The translations under genes and the position numbers were made by a program. From assembly GCA_038501625.1 (NCBI GenBank), contig JAZAYU010000001.1, forward strand, positions 7,841,377-7,905,376: a stretch of 64,000 nt of DNA, given 5' to 3'. The notes beneath the pieces are model-generated. The model ran no database searches, had not been told where the DNA came from, and saw only the letters and a program-made list of their open reading frames with translations. Below are positions 1-13,600 of this stretch, one piece after another. This DNA comes from Corbicula japonica. Its lineage: Eukaryota > Mollusca > Bivalvia > Venerida > Cyrenidae. Within the stretch, counting starts at the first letter, position 1; the number at the start of each line of letters is the position of its first letter.

Positions 1-1275
1 TTAAGGTATACAAAGTTTTAAACCTTAATTTTTAAGTCTAAAAAGGGCAGTAATTTGAAAAAAATCAAAGAGTTATGGTTCTTGGCATACATAGTCAGGG
101 TCATGATGGTGAATAAGTTTCAAAGCTATAGTACAAGAAGTATGAAAGTAACTAGCTTGCACGCAAACTTTAACCTGAAATTCTAAGTCGAAAAAGGGCC
201 TTAATTTGATTAAAAATGAAAGAAAGAGTTATGGTTCTTGGCATACATAGTCAGGGTCATGATGGTAAACAAGTGTCTTAAGTCTCAAAGCTATAGTACA
301 AGAAGTATGAAAGTAACTAGCTTGCACACAAACTTTAACCTGAAATTCTAAATTGAAAAAGGGCCATAATTTGATTAAAAATGAAAGAAAGAGTTATGGT
401 TCTTGGTAGAAATAGTCAGGGTCATGATGGTAAACAAGTGTCTTAAGTTTCAAAGCTGTAGTACAAGAAGTATGAAAGTAACTAGCTTGCACGCAAACTT
501 TAACCTGAAATTCTAAGTAGAAAAAGGGCCATAATTTGAACAAAATGGAAGTTAGAGTTATGGTTCTTGGCATACAAACTTCAAATATGATGATGAACAA
601 GTGTTGAAAGTTTCAAAGCTGTAGTATAAGTAGTATGGAAGTTATGGGTTTGTACAGTAGCTTGCACGCAAACTTTAACCTGAAATTCTAAGTCGAAAAA
701 GGGGCATAATTTGATAAAAATGAAAGTTAGAGTTATGGTTCTTGGCATACACACTTGGGATATGATGATGAACAAGTGTTGAAAGTTTCAAAGCTGTAGT
801 ATAAGTAGTATTGAAGTTATTAGTTTGTATAGTAGCTTGCACGCAAACTTTAACCTGAAATTCTAAGTCGAAAAAGGGCCATAATTTGATCAAAATGAAA
901 GTCAGAGTTATGGTTCTTGGTATACACACTCGGGACATGATGATGAACAAGTGTGCCAAGTTTTAAAGCTGTAGTATAAGTAGTATTGAAGTTATGAGTT
1001 TGTACAGTAGCTTGCACGCAAACTTTAACCTGAAATTCTAAGTCGAAAAAGGGCCATAATTTGATCAAAATGAAAGTTAGAGTTATGGTTCTTGGCATAC
1101 ACACTCGGGACATGATGACGAACAAGTGTGCCAAGTTTAAAAGCTGTAGCTATAGTAGTTTTTAAGATATAGGTAGGTTGCACGTAAACTTTAACCAAAG
1201 CGGGACGCCGACGCCGACGCCCAAGTGAGTACAATAGCTCGACATATTCTTCGAATAGTCGAGCTAAAAATACAT
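1..1275 (+). repeat. Pearl/Helentron-like tandem array (about 160-175-bp units)
   Basis: About seven head-to-tail units, each with GCTTGCACGCAAACTTTAAC, a GAAAAAGGGCCATAATTTGA block and AGAGTTATGGTTCTTGGCAT. The array ends in (GACGCC)n at 1201-1222 and a hairpin formed by AGCTCGAC and GTCGAGCT at about 1228-1266. Tandem cores followed by a GC-rich simple repeat and terminal hairpin fit the bivalve pearl elements, thought to be non-autonomous Helentrons. Short open frames on the minus strand are repeat-derived. Left end is outside the window. Confidence 0.8.
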
Positions 1276-1360
1276 GATAAGAGTTATATATGTTATGCAT
1301 ATATTACATGTATATCAGAATTGTAGGAATAAATATAACAAGCTCAAAAAAGATTACACA

Positions 1361-1590
1361 ATTAACCCTTTCATCCATATATACACCTTTACTGCAAGGG
1401 CAAACAGTTGCATCCCTGCTGTCTGATCAGGATCTAAACTGTTCGATTTTTTATTCATTGGGTTATTTCCTACCAAAATGTGACCAGTGCAGATCCAGAT
1501 CAGACAGCCTGAATGTGCTGGCTGATCTGGATCTACACTGGTCACACACAAGTAGAAATGCCTATATATGGAGGAAAGTGGGGCATTAAC
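1361..1590. repeat. Family A palindromic element
   Basis: TTAACCCTTTCATCCATATA at the left, GGAGGAAAGTGGGGCATTAA at the right, with GATCAGGATCTAAACTGTTC and GATCTGGATCTACACTGGTC inside. Confidence 0.8.
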
Positions 1591-2671
1591 TAACAAAACC
1601 TCTTACATTATATTATACTATATTTATTAAAATCTGTATCATTTGGAGTGCTAATTTTAATTTCTATGCTTGTTATTCACAAAATATATTTAGATAAATC
1701 TTAACTTTTCATGTCGTGAACTCAGCATGAAATCCTCTGGGATTGCTTGTTATCTTCAAAATTATTTAAACTGGAAATATCATATGTTCAAGTTATACTA
1801 TTGTATTATCAAAAGTTAATTTTGTTTTGACAATTACTCACTGACCACAATGCAAATAGGACAGTATGCGAAAAGGTTACAGAATTACAAATCGGGAGCT
1901 TTTGCCCACATATGTGCCTTGTTGTTGATGTTTATTTGCTGGTTTTGAGAAATATTAAACAGTGATAGATTTAATCAAATAATTATTCAAATAATATGAC
2001 AAAAACTTTAAAACTCTGTAAAAATAAACAATTTAAAGATAACAATAATATAACCATACATATGTATCATCAACTACATTGCAGTTCTAACATTAGTTAA
2101 TGAATGTATAAAAAATGTGTAAACCAATAAATAAGAGCGGTAAAATCTCTTTACAGTAAAATCAAATTGTGGATAAAGAGCAACTTTTTGAAAAAACTAA
2201 TCTTGAAAACAAATAACAAGTGGAATTTTTTTGCCATGCAGTCTTTCATAGCAAGTTTAATTTCATTAAATCAGTTCTTTAGAAAAAGCAAAATTGTCTT
2301 TTCTGTCTCTTTAAAATTGGTCTTTAACACAGAAGTTTGACTTTTTGATTTCTAGATCTCAACTACCCGTTTCAAGTACAACCTACATACAAATCACCCT
2401 TAATGGAACATTCTGAAACAGTCTCTAAAATAAGCATTTACCTGATATCAACTCCACCCTCCCACACATAAACAATTGCAAAAGACACCCATTTCCTTGA
2501 AATTGCAATGGTATCAGGTCATAATAAACATTTTTATGGTAAATTCTGACTAAATAGCAAACAGTGCCGTCACTAAATATCATTCACATATTGTTATGAA
2601 ACCTCCAAAAACTTTGTAGACATTTCAGTTCTGGGAACATTATAGACTCAGCTTTCCTGAGTATTTTTTAT
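1591..2671. other. AT-rich stretch, nothing recognised
   Basis: No convincing coding frame, RNA gene or repeat boundary seen here. Confidence 0.5.
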
Positions 2672-2912
2672 TTAACCAATTCCTTCATATATACACCTTT
2701 ATTGCATGTGCGAACAGTGTAGATCCAGATCAGCAAGCACATTTGTGCCATCAGATCAGGATCTAAACTGTTTGCTTTTGATTGGTTAGGTTATTTCTGA
2801 CCAAAATGCAACCAGTGCAGATCCTGATCAGAAGGCACAAATGTGCCGGCTGATCTGGATCTACACTGGTCACACATGTGTAAAAATGCATATATATGGA
2901 GGAAAGGGATAA
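2672..2912. repeat. Family A palindromic element
   Basis: Nearly full copy with CTTCATATATACACCTTTAT at the left and ATATATGGAGGAAAGGGAT at the right; both inner GATC palindromes kept. Confidence 0.8.
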
Positions 2913-3587
2913 GATACTTATAAATGAAATAATCCAGATTCCAGCTATAAATGTCTTACACGCATTTGTAATTTCCAGTCCAAACAAATGTGCTCTAGAA
3001 TCCCATCTATAGTATAAAAAATGATTACAGCACGGACTTAGGTATTTTACTGTGGTATCATTATATTTCATGTCGGTTAAAACTTTGCATATTTTTAACA
3101 AGGGTAAATGTGCAAAATTAAACCCCAACGAAATTGCAGCATGCAATAATGTTATAATAGAAATATATAACTGCACGCTGCACTTATTTAAGCCTGCACC
3201 ATTAAAAACTATATAGCTTGTGTGTAAAAATTCGTCCCCGTGAAATTTAATGATATCACAGTAGTGGCTGTAAGATATAATGAAGTTTCCAGTACACAGC
3301 ACTTACACTCAAATGTCTGGGTGTCTTGCTGCAGGCATTGAAAACAAACAGTAGAATTTAAAAAAAAAAAGTTATCACATATGCATATAAATATCAACAC
3401 TGCATCTAACAAAAATTTAACAAACAAAACAAACAAGAGTCGAGTATTTGTTAATCTGTAAAATATCAATGTTACACATATGCCAGATCCAGATGGGAAA
3501 ATCCTGCCTGACCCAAATTCTTTTGAGCCATAATGAGGCTTTACCAAGTCACCATCAAAACAATATAGTTGCCTGATGGCCTGATAT

Positions 3588-3832
3588 ATCTCTTTACTCC
3601 ATATATACAGCATTTATTGCATGTGCAAACAGTGAAGATCCAGACAAGCTGCCACATTTGTCATCTTATCAGGATTTACACTGCTCTTCTTTGTCAGAAA
3701 TAACCTAATGAATCAAAATGCAAACAAAGACAATCTGATCAGATGGTTGGTACCGGTATTTGATGGCTGAGCTTGATCTTCACTGTTCACCCATGGGATA
3801 AAATCCATATCTATGAAACAAAGGGTTTACTC
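3588..3832. repeat. Family A palindromic element (diverged)
   Basis: CTTTACTCCATATATACAGC at the left, ATGAAACAAAGGGTTTA at the right; inner palindromes degraded. Confidence 0.7.
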
Positions 3833-4228
3833 AGTTGAATCATTTATACAAAAAAGATACGTTTTTTAATATCCTTTTTTACCTTTCTATTTTGTTAATA
3901 ATCCATACATTTTTTATTGTAGTTAAATAAATTACAATGAATTTATTTCTAATTAATAATAATTCAAATACATTGCAGAGCTTGATCCGATAGTTCAAAA
4001 ATGACCCCACATAATACTCATGGTGAAAACTCTGGAAATACTGATCTGTATACCCTTTTTTCGAACAGAATATTACAAAGCAGTATTTCAATTATTTTAA
4101 AGTCATTTGATTTAAAACATGTGTTAACAAACAAATTCAATGACAATTCCAGACATAAATTATCATATATATGTTGGCATTTGACTCAACATAAGCCAAA
4201 AATATGCAGATGGGATTTCATCTGACAT

Positions 4229-4459
4229 TAACTCTTTACTAAATAAAATTATATGGGAATTATCTATAGTATGTGACAAGTGTAGACCCAAATCAACTGG
4301 CATAACCATTCCACCCAATCTGGATATAAACTGGTAACCTCTTGGTCAGAAATAACTGTATGAACCTATAAACAAACAGATGGCATGGCTGTGCAAACTG
4401 ATCTGGATCTACACTTTAAGCACATGGATAACAGCCATATTCCATGGAGTAACGGGTCA
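4229..4459. repeat. Family A palindromic element (diverged)
   Basis: TTAACTCTTTACT at the left and CCATGGAGTAACGGGTCAA at the right. It lies just downstream of the CAX-like stop codon and may be part of that 3' UTR. Confidence 0.65.
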
Positions 4460-4533
4460 AACAAACTCCTCCAGTTAGTATTTTACAGTTCAACTGTCCT
4501 CCATTGTTGAAGACCTCTTGTGATGTCTGTATC

Positions 4534-4613
4534 TCAGCATTTTGCACTGTCTGGGGTTGGAACAAAATAGTACATACATAGGAGAATTATATAGATGGCA
4601 ACAAGTGCAGAAC
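4534..4613 (-). CDS. CAX-like exon 20 (last coding exon)
   Basis: 80 coding nt after a 4.5-kb intron. Completes the YFQG codon, then encodes the final helix SALVAIYIILLCMYYFVP and ends TPDSAKC with a TGA at 4534-4536. I could not place a poly(A) signal with confidence. Confidence 0.88.
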
Positions 4614-7600
4614 CTGAAATGACATGAAACAACAATTTTACTCAGTTTGTATTCACTTGGTACTGGTCTTGAATAGTTCACATCTCATAAAATTGTCTCT
4701 CTAACTGTGAAAATAATAATATAACAATTACAATATATTGAAAATAAAGTATAACACATACCTTTACCCACAATGTACAGCAATTTAAAATAAAACAAGG
4801 CAGTCGGAACGACAGCAATATCCCCCACCGCAGATGAGAATGTGGGAAAGGTTATGGATGGTTAAGAGCAAATTAAACAATAGCTCTGGGCAAAGGGCAG
4901 GCAGGTGGAAGCCAATTCAAGTGCAAGGGTATGTCGTGTTCAGATAAGTTTCAGAGTATTGGCCTGCTCAAATACCACAGGCGGCCTTGACCTTGAGCCA
5001 GCATGGTTGGAACGTGGGTTCTGCACATCAGGTTCATGAACTGAACATTTCACTTACGTTTCATGATATTCATTCCAGGGATTCACAAGATATGAACTGG
5101 ACACGAAATGCATGGTTCAAATCTTCAAACACCACTGGTGACCTTGACATTGAGCCGGCCATGCTGGAACATGGGTTCTGCACATCGTCTTGATGGGGAG
5201 AACATTTGACTGAAGTTTCATGAAATTTGTTCTAGGGGTTAAAATGTTAAAGATCGGACACAAAGCATGCAACTTTCATGAAATTCCTTCATGGCTTTTC
5301 AAAAAACACCACTGGTGACCTTGACATTGAAGCGGCCATGTTGGAACATGGGTTCTGCACTACGTCTTCATGAGGAAAATGTTTGACTAAAGTTACATGA
5401 AATTCCTTCTAATGGTTGAAAAGTTATGGACCGGACACGAAATATGCTCAAACACCACTGGTAACCTTGACCTTGAGCCAGCCAGGTTGGAACATGGGTT
5501 CAGCACATCATGTTCATGAACTGAACATTTCACTTAAGTTTCATGATATTCATTCCAGGGGTTGAGAGACCTCCAATGAACTTGCGAGTTTGTGTACATA
5601 CACTGTATACAGCTGAGACCTCTCTTAAATTAAGTCTTAACATTTTGAGAATGTGCTACAAATTTTTTGTTGCTGTTTTACTTACAAACAGTGAATAAAA
5701 TTTTCAGAAAAGCCTGATTTTCAAAGTGCTATAAAGAAAGAAAGTTTATTTGGTCAGTATCCATAGAAAATGACAAAATTTACCCTATAAAATCTTCCAG
5801 AGCAAAGTTCTTAATATTGCATAACACAGATCTAAGCAGCAAAGTTCATTAGGTCATTGACCTGGAACTGGATAATGCATCCTAATACATCTTATGATTG
5901 AATCTTAATATAGCTGAAGACAGGTAGAAATACTGGAATTTTGACATTTGAAATTTTCACTCTGCTACTAAAATTTTTATTTCAAATTTTATCACTGAAC
6001 AACCAGTGAATGAATTGTTCCGGAAAGATTGAATTTTAAGATGGTATAAAATTTGTGTCAAAATCTGGTTGATAACTGTAGAAAATCAAAGGTTAAAAAC
6101 AGAATTTAAAAGAATTTTTTTTTAAAATCCCCAGGGCGGGCCTCAACACCACAGGTGGCCTTGACCTTGAGCCAGCCAGGTTGGAACATGGGTTCTGCAC
6201 ATCAGGTTCATGAACTGAGCATTTGACTAAAGTTTCATGAAATTCCTTCAAGGGGTTCAGAAGATATGAGTCAGACATGAAGTACATGGTTCAAATCTTC
6301 AAACACCACTGGTGACCTTGACCTTGAGCCAGCCATGTTGGAACATGGGTTTTGCAAATTGTTTTCATAGGCTGAGCATTTGACTAAAGTTTCATGAAAT
6401 TCCTTCAAGGGGTTCAGAAGATATGAGCCGGACATGAAGAATTTGGTTCAAATCTTCAAACACCACTGGTGACCTTGACTTTGAGCCAGCCATGTTGGAA
6501 CGTGGGTTTTGCACATTGTTTTCATAGGCTGAGCATTTGACTTAAAGTTTCATGATATTCATTCCTGGGATTTAGAAGACATGAACTGGACACGAAAAAA
6601 TGCATGGTTCAAATCTTCAAACACCACTGGTGACCTTGACATTGAGCCGTCAGGTTGGAACATGGTTCTGCACATCGTCTTGATGCGGAGAAAATTTGAC
6701 TAATGTTTCATGAAATTCCCTCTAGGGGTTTAGAAGATATGAACCGGACCGAAATACATGGTTCAAATCTTCAAACACCACTGGTAACCTTGACCTTGAG
6801 CCAGCCAGGTTGGAACATGTGTTCTGCACGTTGTCTTGATGGGGAGAACATTTGAGTAAAGTTTCATCGAATTCCTTCTAGGGGTTGAAAAGTTATGGAG
6901 CGGACACGAAATGTGCACGCACGGAAGGACAGACAGACGGATGGACGGAAGGACGGACGAAGACCATTCCTACATCATGACAAAATTTAATGTCTAACAT
7001 TGATATCATACAACTAGATTCAGTCTTGAACATTATTCAGATTTAACTTGAATATTTTCATGAGGTGACTCAAATTAAGATATAATCCACATTAATGACA
7101 ACAGTGGCTAGTTAACAATAAAGGGAATGAAGTACCACATGGAATTTGATACAGTAAACATCTGTTTGGTGGCATATGTCCAAATACGAACTGAACCAAG
7201 AGACATTAAACTTAACATGTTTCTTGAGTTTCACACCAGTACATAAAGCACTTTTTATGAAACTAAAATATCATACCTAAAACACAATTTGTTTATCTGC
7301 AAAGGTTTAACCTGTCATTCTTTATGGCAGATTATTGTGAGTTTTTACAAATAGCTTTCATTTGGCAATAACTTGCAGGCTCAGACCTTTAGCTTAATAG
7401 TTGTACAACGTAATGATGTTAAAAGCACTAATTACTGACATCACTCAAGTGCAAAACACTCCTTCACATTTCAAAGGTACATGTTTTTTATTTTAATAGT
7501 AATTGTCCATGGATACGGCATATAATTTATCCAAAGTGCAACCAGTAAAGATCCATAATCAGCTGACCAACATGAGAACAGTTAAGGTTTTAGAACTGTA

Positions 7601-10600
7601 ATATTTCCACCAAACATCGACTTATGCCGTTCCTTATTCGTGTTTTCCGAACGCCGATTCGTATGTTTCCGGTTGATACTATTTTTCGTAAATGTAGACT
7701 ACTCTTTAGGTGTTTCCCGCGATTATGATGTCATAAATAACTAAATCAAATAATAAAAAATGCTATATGAAATTGATGTAATGTAAATAAATATTTTCAT
7801 AACAAATACTCAAAATAAGACTCTAGCCGAACAACACTCAGCAATGAATATAGGTCATATGAAATTTACACACTTTGATCAATCCTCTGTGGGGCAATGG
7901 TAACGATCAGGATACTTTATTTTGACGGAACCAGTTCAATCCTCAGGACAAGAACTTTTTTATCCTTTTTCTTCTTTTTTTTAATTATTGTGAGTTAATT
8001 TTTGGGAAAAATGGTATAATCAATCGTTTTACAATTCCAAAATAATTGTTATTATTCTTCATTTTATTTTGTAGCCATGAAAACTGAAATATTGTAATGA
8101 AATTATTACAAAATATTAACTCTTATAATACAGCAACAGAATCACGATATGAAACTAAAATGATTGTGGAATCTGTACTTTCATTAAGAAAAATGTTGCT
8201 ATTATATTGTTTCTATATTTGAACAGTAATTTTTGTGATACTTGTCTTATAAAAGTAATTTTATGTGTTTGCACGATGATTTTTCCATTTAAAAGAAATT
8301 CTTTGGTTGCTATGCTTACGGTTGCCAAAATTACTTTTTTTAAGTTAAATTTTTACCGGCATAGCTGATTTCTTGCGTATTTCTTGTTTTTCAAATAAAT
8401 TGAGGCGGTATCAAAAAATGACCATTCGTAAACCAAGCCCTTTGATTTTTGTAGTTTTTAACCCTTTGGTCTGGGTTTTAGCTACCTATTTTGTAGGCCA
8501 ATAAAATGAAAACGAAACGGTGAAGTGCTATGTTTTTTTTATTATTTGATTCTTTACACATTGCAGATAATTTTTATGTATAACATAATTATTTTACTGC
8601 ATTAAACATGCACAAAAATCTCAGATAAAAACTTGCTTAATTTTTGCAGCTCAGAAAAATGTGCATTTCCCAAGCTGTGGTGCACTTAAAATTAGTCAAT
8701 TTATAAAGTGTTAGAAATAAATTCTAAACATAATGCTCGATTTTTCCTGTTCAGGTATGATGTCCTTTAACAATTAGCCTTTTACAAAATTTTACAAGGT
8801 TTGAAAGAAATAGAGATGAATTTAGCTTCTAGTATGTATGATTTTAAGCCCATTTTTAGAAACAGAGGGTCCCCTTCTAAAATACTGAATTTCCCGAGTA
8901 ACGCATGATAAATGTTTTTTAAAACTCTTGTTTAGATGTCTAAATGGATGTACTTGGAAATGAAAACAACAAAATCCCAATCTGCAAAAGTGCATATTAC
9001 AGTTCTAAAACCTTAAGATCCTGATCTAACTGAATAGATGTGCAGGCAGATATGAGATCTACACTGGTCACACATGGGATATAAGCAGTATTCATTGAGT
9101 AAAGGGTAAATGCACTATTGATTTACCTTGAAAGTAGTCACTCTTGCCATCCTGAAAGATGTAGTTTATCACAACAATAGAAAATATAACTGCCCATAGG
9201 TGCACATCATTGAATATCAGGATAAAATTCAGAGGCTGAAAACAGAGAACATTAATTATATACAATTTTTACCTGTCTTAAACAACCACCTGTGTTAAGC
9301 AGCCAACTTTTTTTACTCACTTGGGCAGCTGGTTAAAATAGAATTGTTAAATTATCCTTTTCTTAATTAATTTAACAAAGTATATTTAATCACCTTACAC
9401 ATTGCTGAGATGAATTTCTTTCTGGAGATAATATTTTATTTTATTATTAACTTACTATTAAAGTATTAAATCACTTACATAGATGAGATTTATAAGTATC
9501 AGGGCTGGTACTTGTATTAAGCACACTTGTATGGCTGTATTTGTTCCTATCTCAATACTGTAAGAGAACAAACATCAAAACATTAACCTTTTACTAAATA
9601 TATACAGGTTTACTTGCATGTGGGAACAATACCGATCCAGATCAGCCAGCATTTCCATGCTGTCTGATATGGATCTACTCAGGTCATTTCTTCGTCAAAA
9701 TTAATAAAAAAACAAACAATGCAAACAGTGCAGATCCAGAGGTGGTAGCTGATCTGGATCTACACTGTTTGCTCATGGGATAACAGCCCCATAGCATAGA
9801 GTAATGTGTTAAACTTGGGCTTAATGATCTTTTACAATGCTATAAAAGCGAGATCAAAACAAATAGTGCGTCAAAATATATGGTGCTTCAAAATCTGTGG
9901 TACAATGATACTAATCTTAATTTTTAAACAAATCATAATATCTTTAGATTTTTTAAAAAATAATTTACTTCTATCAAGTTCAAAACTGACATTTCAAGTT
10001 TTGAAATTCAAGATTTTATTCAAAGACTTATTTGATGGACACATAATTATATGACCTTAATTAATTTTGATGAGTGTATAAATTAGTGAACTTACCCTAA
10101 ATTTACGTTATTTTGCAATGCAAACTGTATTCCATTGATGACTTCAGGTAATTCTGGAATCATTGCTATCATTGTCACACCGATGAAATACTGCAATAAA
10201 ATAACAGTAACATTTTGTGCATGGTTTATACAAGCTCATAAATTTGTCATCTCTGGTAACACTTTCCATCTCACACTCAACTGAACTGACAAAAACGCTG
10301 ACACTGACTAGTTGGATAGCTCCCTATTCTTCCAAAAGTCTAGCTAAAAAGGGTCACTCGGTCATAGAGGTATATTTATGCAAAATGCAAAATCTACATG
10401 AAAAAGGACATAACTTTAAAAGTATTTAGAGCAGAGTTATGGGTATTTAGAGCAGAGTTATGGCTCATGCTAGCAATGCAGATTTTGATAGTGAATAAAT
10501 ACTACAAGTTTCAAGTTGATATCTCAAGTAGCAATTAAGTCATGGACCAAGTGCATAAAAACTTTAATAGCCAAAGATGTCAACAAGATCATCGAAGCAG

Positions 10601-13600
10601 GTGTTAGGATAGCTCCCTGATTCTTTGAATGTTTGAGCTATAAAGGGTCACTGGGTCAAGGAAGTAAGTATGGTGAAGCTATCAAGAGCAACATTTTGAT
10701 GAAGTTTAAAGGCTTCCATCCATATCAGCACTGTAGAAGTTTGATGATCTTAATTTCAGACTAAATAAGCCAGTGTCAAGTCACCAAAGCACAATCTTTG
10801 ATTCATGATAAAACAACTACAAATAACTTGGTGAGTTAAACAAGTGAACAGTTTTGATCAACAGACAATGACAATTCAAAAGATCATTTATATTCTCGGC
10901 TATAATATTTCAAAAATTAATAAATTAGTGCTCTACATTCATGTCCTAGCATAAGAGGAAACTCCATTGTACCAATTAAGAATGACAATTAATATAAAGT
11001 GTTTGCACATTACCTCAGACACACCGGAGGTCTCGAGCAGATCCTGTATGTTTTCGGCTATAAGGTCGGCACACAATGCAATGAGTGTGGCACACCCGAG
11101 CAGTATAATTATACTCTTCACCCTGGACCACTGTGGTGAACCATGATCTACAAGGGCAATACAAACACTCTTAATTACAACTTGAGGTTCAACTGAATGG
11201 CTGCAGTAATTTTATAAACGCTTAACCTTTTACTATATAGAATTTAGATACTGCTTTATTCCCAAGGGCAACCAGTGTAGATCCAGATCTGCTTGCACAT
11301 TTGTGCAGTCTGATCAGGATTTACACAAGTCAATTTAAGATTTCATTAGTTTATTTCTGACAGAAAGCAACAAGTGTAGATCCTGATAAAACTTCTCACA
11401 CATGTATATGCAGACTGATCTGTGTCTAAATTGGCTGCACATGAGAACTGCATCCCATGGAGTAAAAGGTTCATTATGTTCTAACTACTAAATGAATAAA
11501 TCTTTAGTGGGAGGAATAGTCAGTTCCCAATACTGGAAAGCTATCAAAACTCTAGCTTATTATTTGTCAAGTTTAAGGCTGTATTTAATTTCAACTAATT
11601 AGTTTTTAAGGATTGAAGACTGGTCTACAAACTGTCAATTTATTATCTTGATCTCGAGAGATTCCGTGAGAAAACTTGATTAACACAAAAGTATTCCTAA
11701 TGGAGCAATTGCAATTTTAGATACAGTCTAATAAATCTTTGAATGTGTTCATTTGACTCTCTTGTTCACAAGGAACACATACAATAAATGTTGAGTATCA
11801 TCCTTTAAACTAAGCAGAGTTTAAACTTACGCTCAGAATTAGCCTTGTCTTCTTCCATTTGTTCATAAAACTCATCATACACGTAAGACGTATGAGTATG
11901 GAGGGTAAACAGAACTCCAATCACATATGAAATGGGTAGTAGCAGGCATATAGCATACACCAGGGGCTGAATGTGCTTATCATACAGCGACCTGTCACCA
12001 TCCAAGCCAAGCTGAAAACAAACATTGCTTTTCATATTTTTCAAATACCTGTAAAAAATTTATGTCAATACCTTCCAAAGAGCAGCAAAACCTTTAACCC
12101 TTTATGCCATTTATCACATGTGCCAAAAGTGTAGACCCAGATCAGCCAACACATCCATGCTGTCTGATCAGGATCTGTTCTGCTCGCTTTTGGTAAAAAA
12201 CAACCTAATAATTTACATAGCTAGCAGTGCATATCCTGATCAGATTGTGTGTATGAGCTGGCTGATTGATTTACACTTTTTGCCTACACCATAAAGGCCT
12301 TTATATGGAGGAAAGGGTTAATCCTTTCCCCCATATATATGCATTTTTATGCATGAACGACCAGTGTAGATCCAGATCAGTGGGAACATCTGTGCTCGCA
12401 TTTTGGTCAGAAACAATATAACAAATTAACAAGTGAACAGTGCAGATCCGGATCAGATGGCACAGATGTGCTTGCGGATCTGGATCTACACTGTTCGCCC
12501 ATGCAATAAAGGTGTATCTATGGAGGAAAGGCGTACGAAAATACAAACATTTCATTTGTTATATTGTCAATTTGACTGCAATAACAACTAAATTGGCCAA
12601 CCCAAATATTTTCTTGCCATGTAAATCTGAAATTATTTTTTTTCTTATTATTTCTGCCATTGTCTATGCTATTTTCAAAAGAAAGTGAAGAGAAAATGGC
12701 TCTAGCAAGCAAAATGTAAAACGGCAGATTTTTCACACATGCCAGAAAGTTTGTTGTTAAATTTTGAAGATAAGAAGCCTCAGGGTAGACATAAGTATTT
12801 TTGACTATGGCATCAGGGATCAAACCATCTACCCTGGATTTCAAGCCTACCTATCTAGCTAACAACCTTCAGGATTCAGTGTAGAAACAAGCTTACCACA
12901 GACTGGGTGCAGCCGGTACACTGCAGGCCTGATGTATGGTTCTGAAAACCCACTACTGTACTGTTGATTTCACACCTTTCACATTGAAGGTCTCCAAATA
13001 TCTTTGAGAATAATGAAGGTGCAAACACCCCTGTAATTAAAGAGATTATTTATATGTGTCATGCAGCTTTTTCCAATATCTTAGTAAATAAAAGGGTGGT
13101 TGGACACTTCTTACTAAAAGATTAACAAGAGAAATGTTCTTCAAAGTATTAAGGGGCAAATGAGCAAATGAGCAGGTAAGTAAATATCCCAAAAAAAAAG
13201 ATCTACCCACCTCCAATGGCTACAAACAGTAGCAATGCTGTAACACTGGCCGACTTGGGGTTGAATCGCTGTGAGCGATACTTGATTCCTCCAACGATCA
13301 TGCAAATACCCTGTTAGAACATATGAAAATGTGCTAAATGAAACACTACTGCATTTAACTTTATAACAAACACCAAAACAGCCTTTTTGGGTGTTGTTCC
13401 GGCTAGCTCAATCAGTAGCATAATCAGAATTACATGGCTCTGTGCCGTCAATGTACTGTACAGGTTCGATTCCCAGTATGGGCAAGAACATTTTTATTAC
13501 AAAATGCAGTACATGGTAACGGGTACAGACTCCATACTCAATTTAACATCTTTTGCAACAATCACAATTATTATACTGTAAAGAAAACTGTAAGAATTTA

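Larger units (their letters stand above)
7505..9108. repeat. Family A copy split by a TTAA element
   Basis: Left part 7505-7585, right part 9013-9108 (ends TCATTGAGTAAAGGGTAAA). The 1427 bp between are a separate insertion. Confidence 0.65.

Noticed and set aside
1..1275. CRISPR-like or centromeric satellite interpretation of the tandem array
   Set aside because: Units are about 160-175 bp with no unique spacers and end in a mobile-element style tract and hairpin; only seven units are present.
394..1300. Series of similar small proteins on the minus strand (IKLWPFFDLEFQVKVCVQ repeats)
   Set aside because: They are translations of the tandem array; the similarity between them reflects the DNA repeat, not a gene family.
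2763..3302. Longest single open frame (179 codons, minus strand)
   Set aside because: Its C-terminal third lies in a family A repeat, the rest has no recognisable domain, and composition matches the surrounding noncoding DNA. Could be 3' UTR of the exchanger gene at most.
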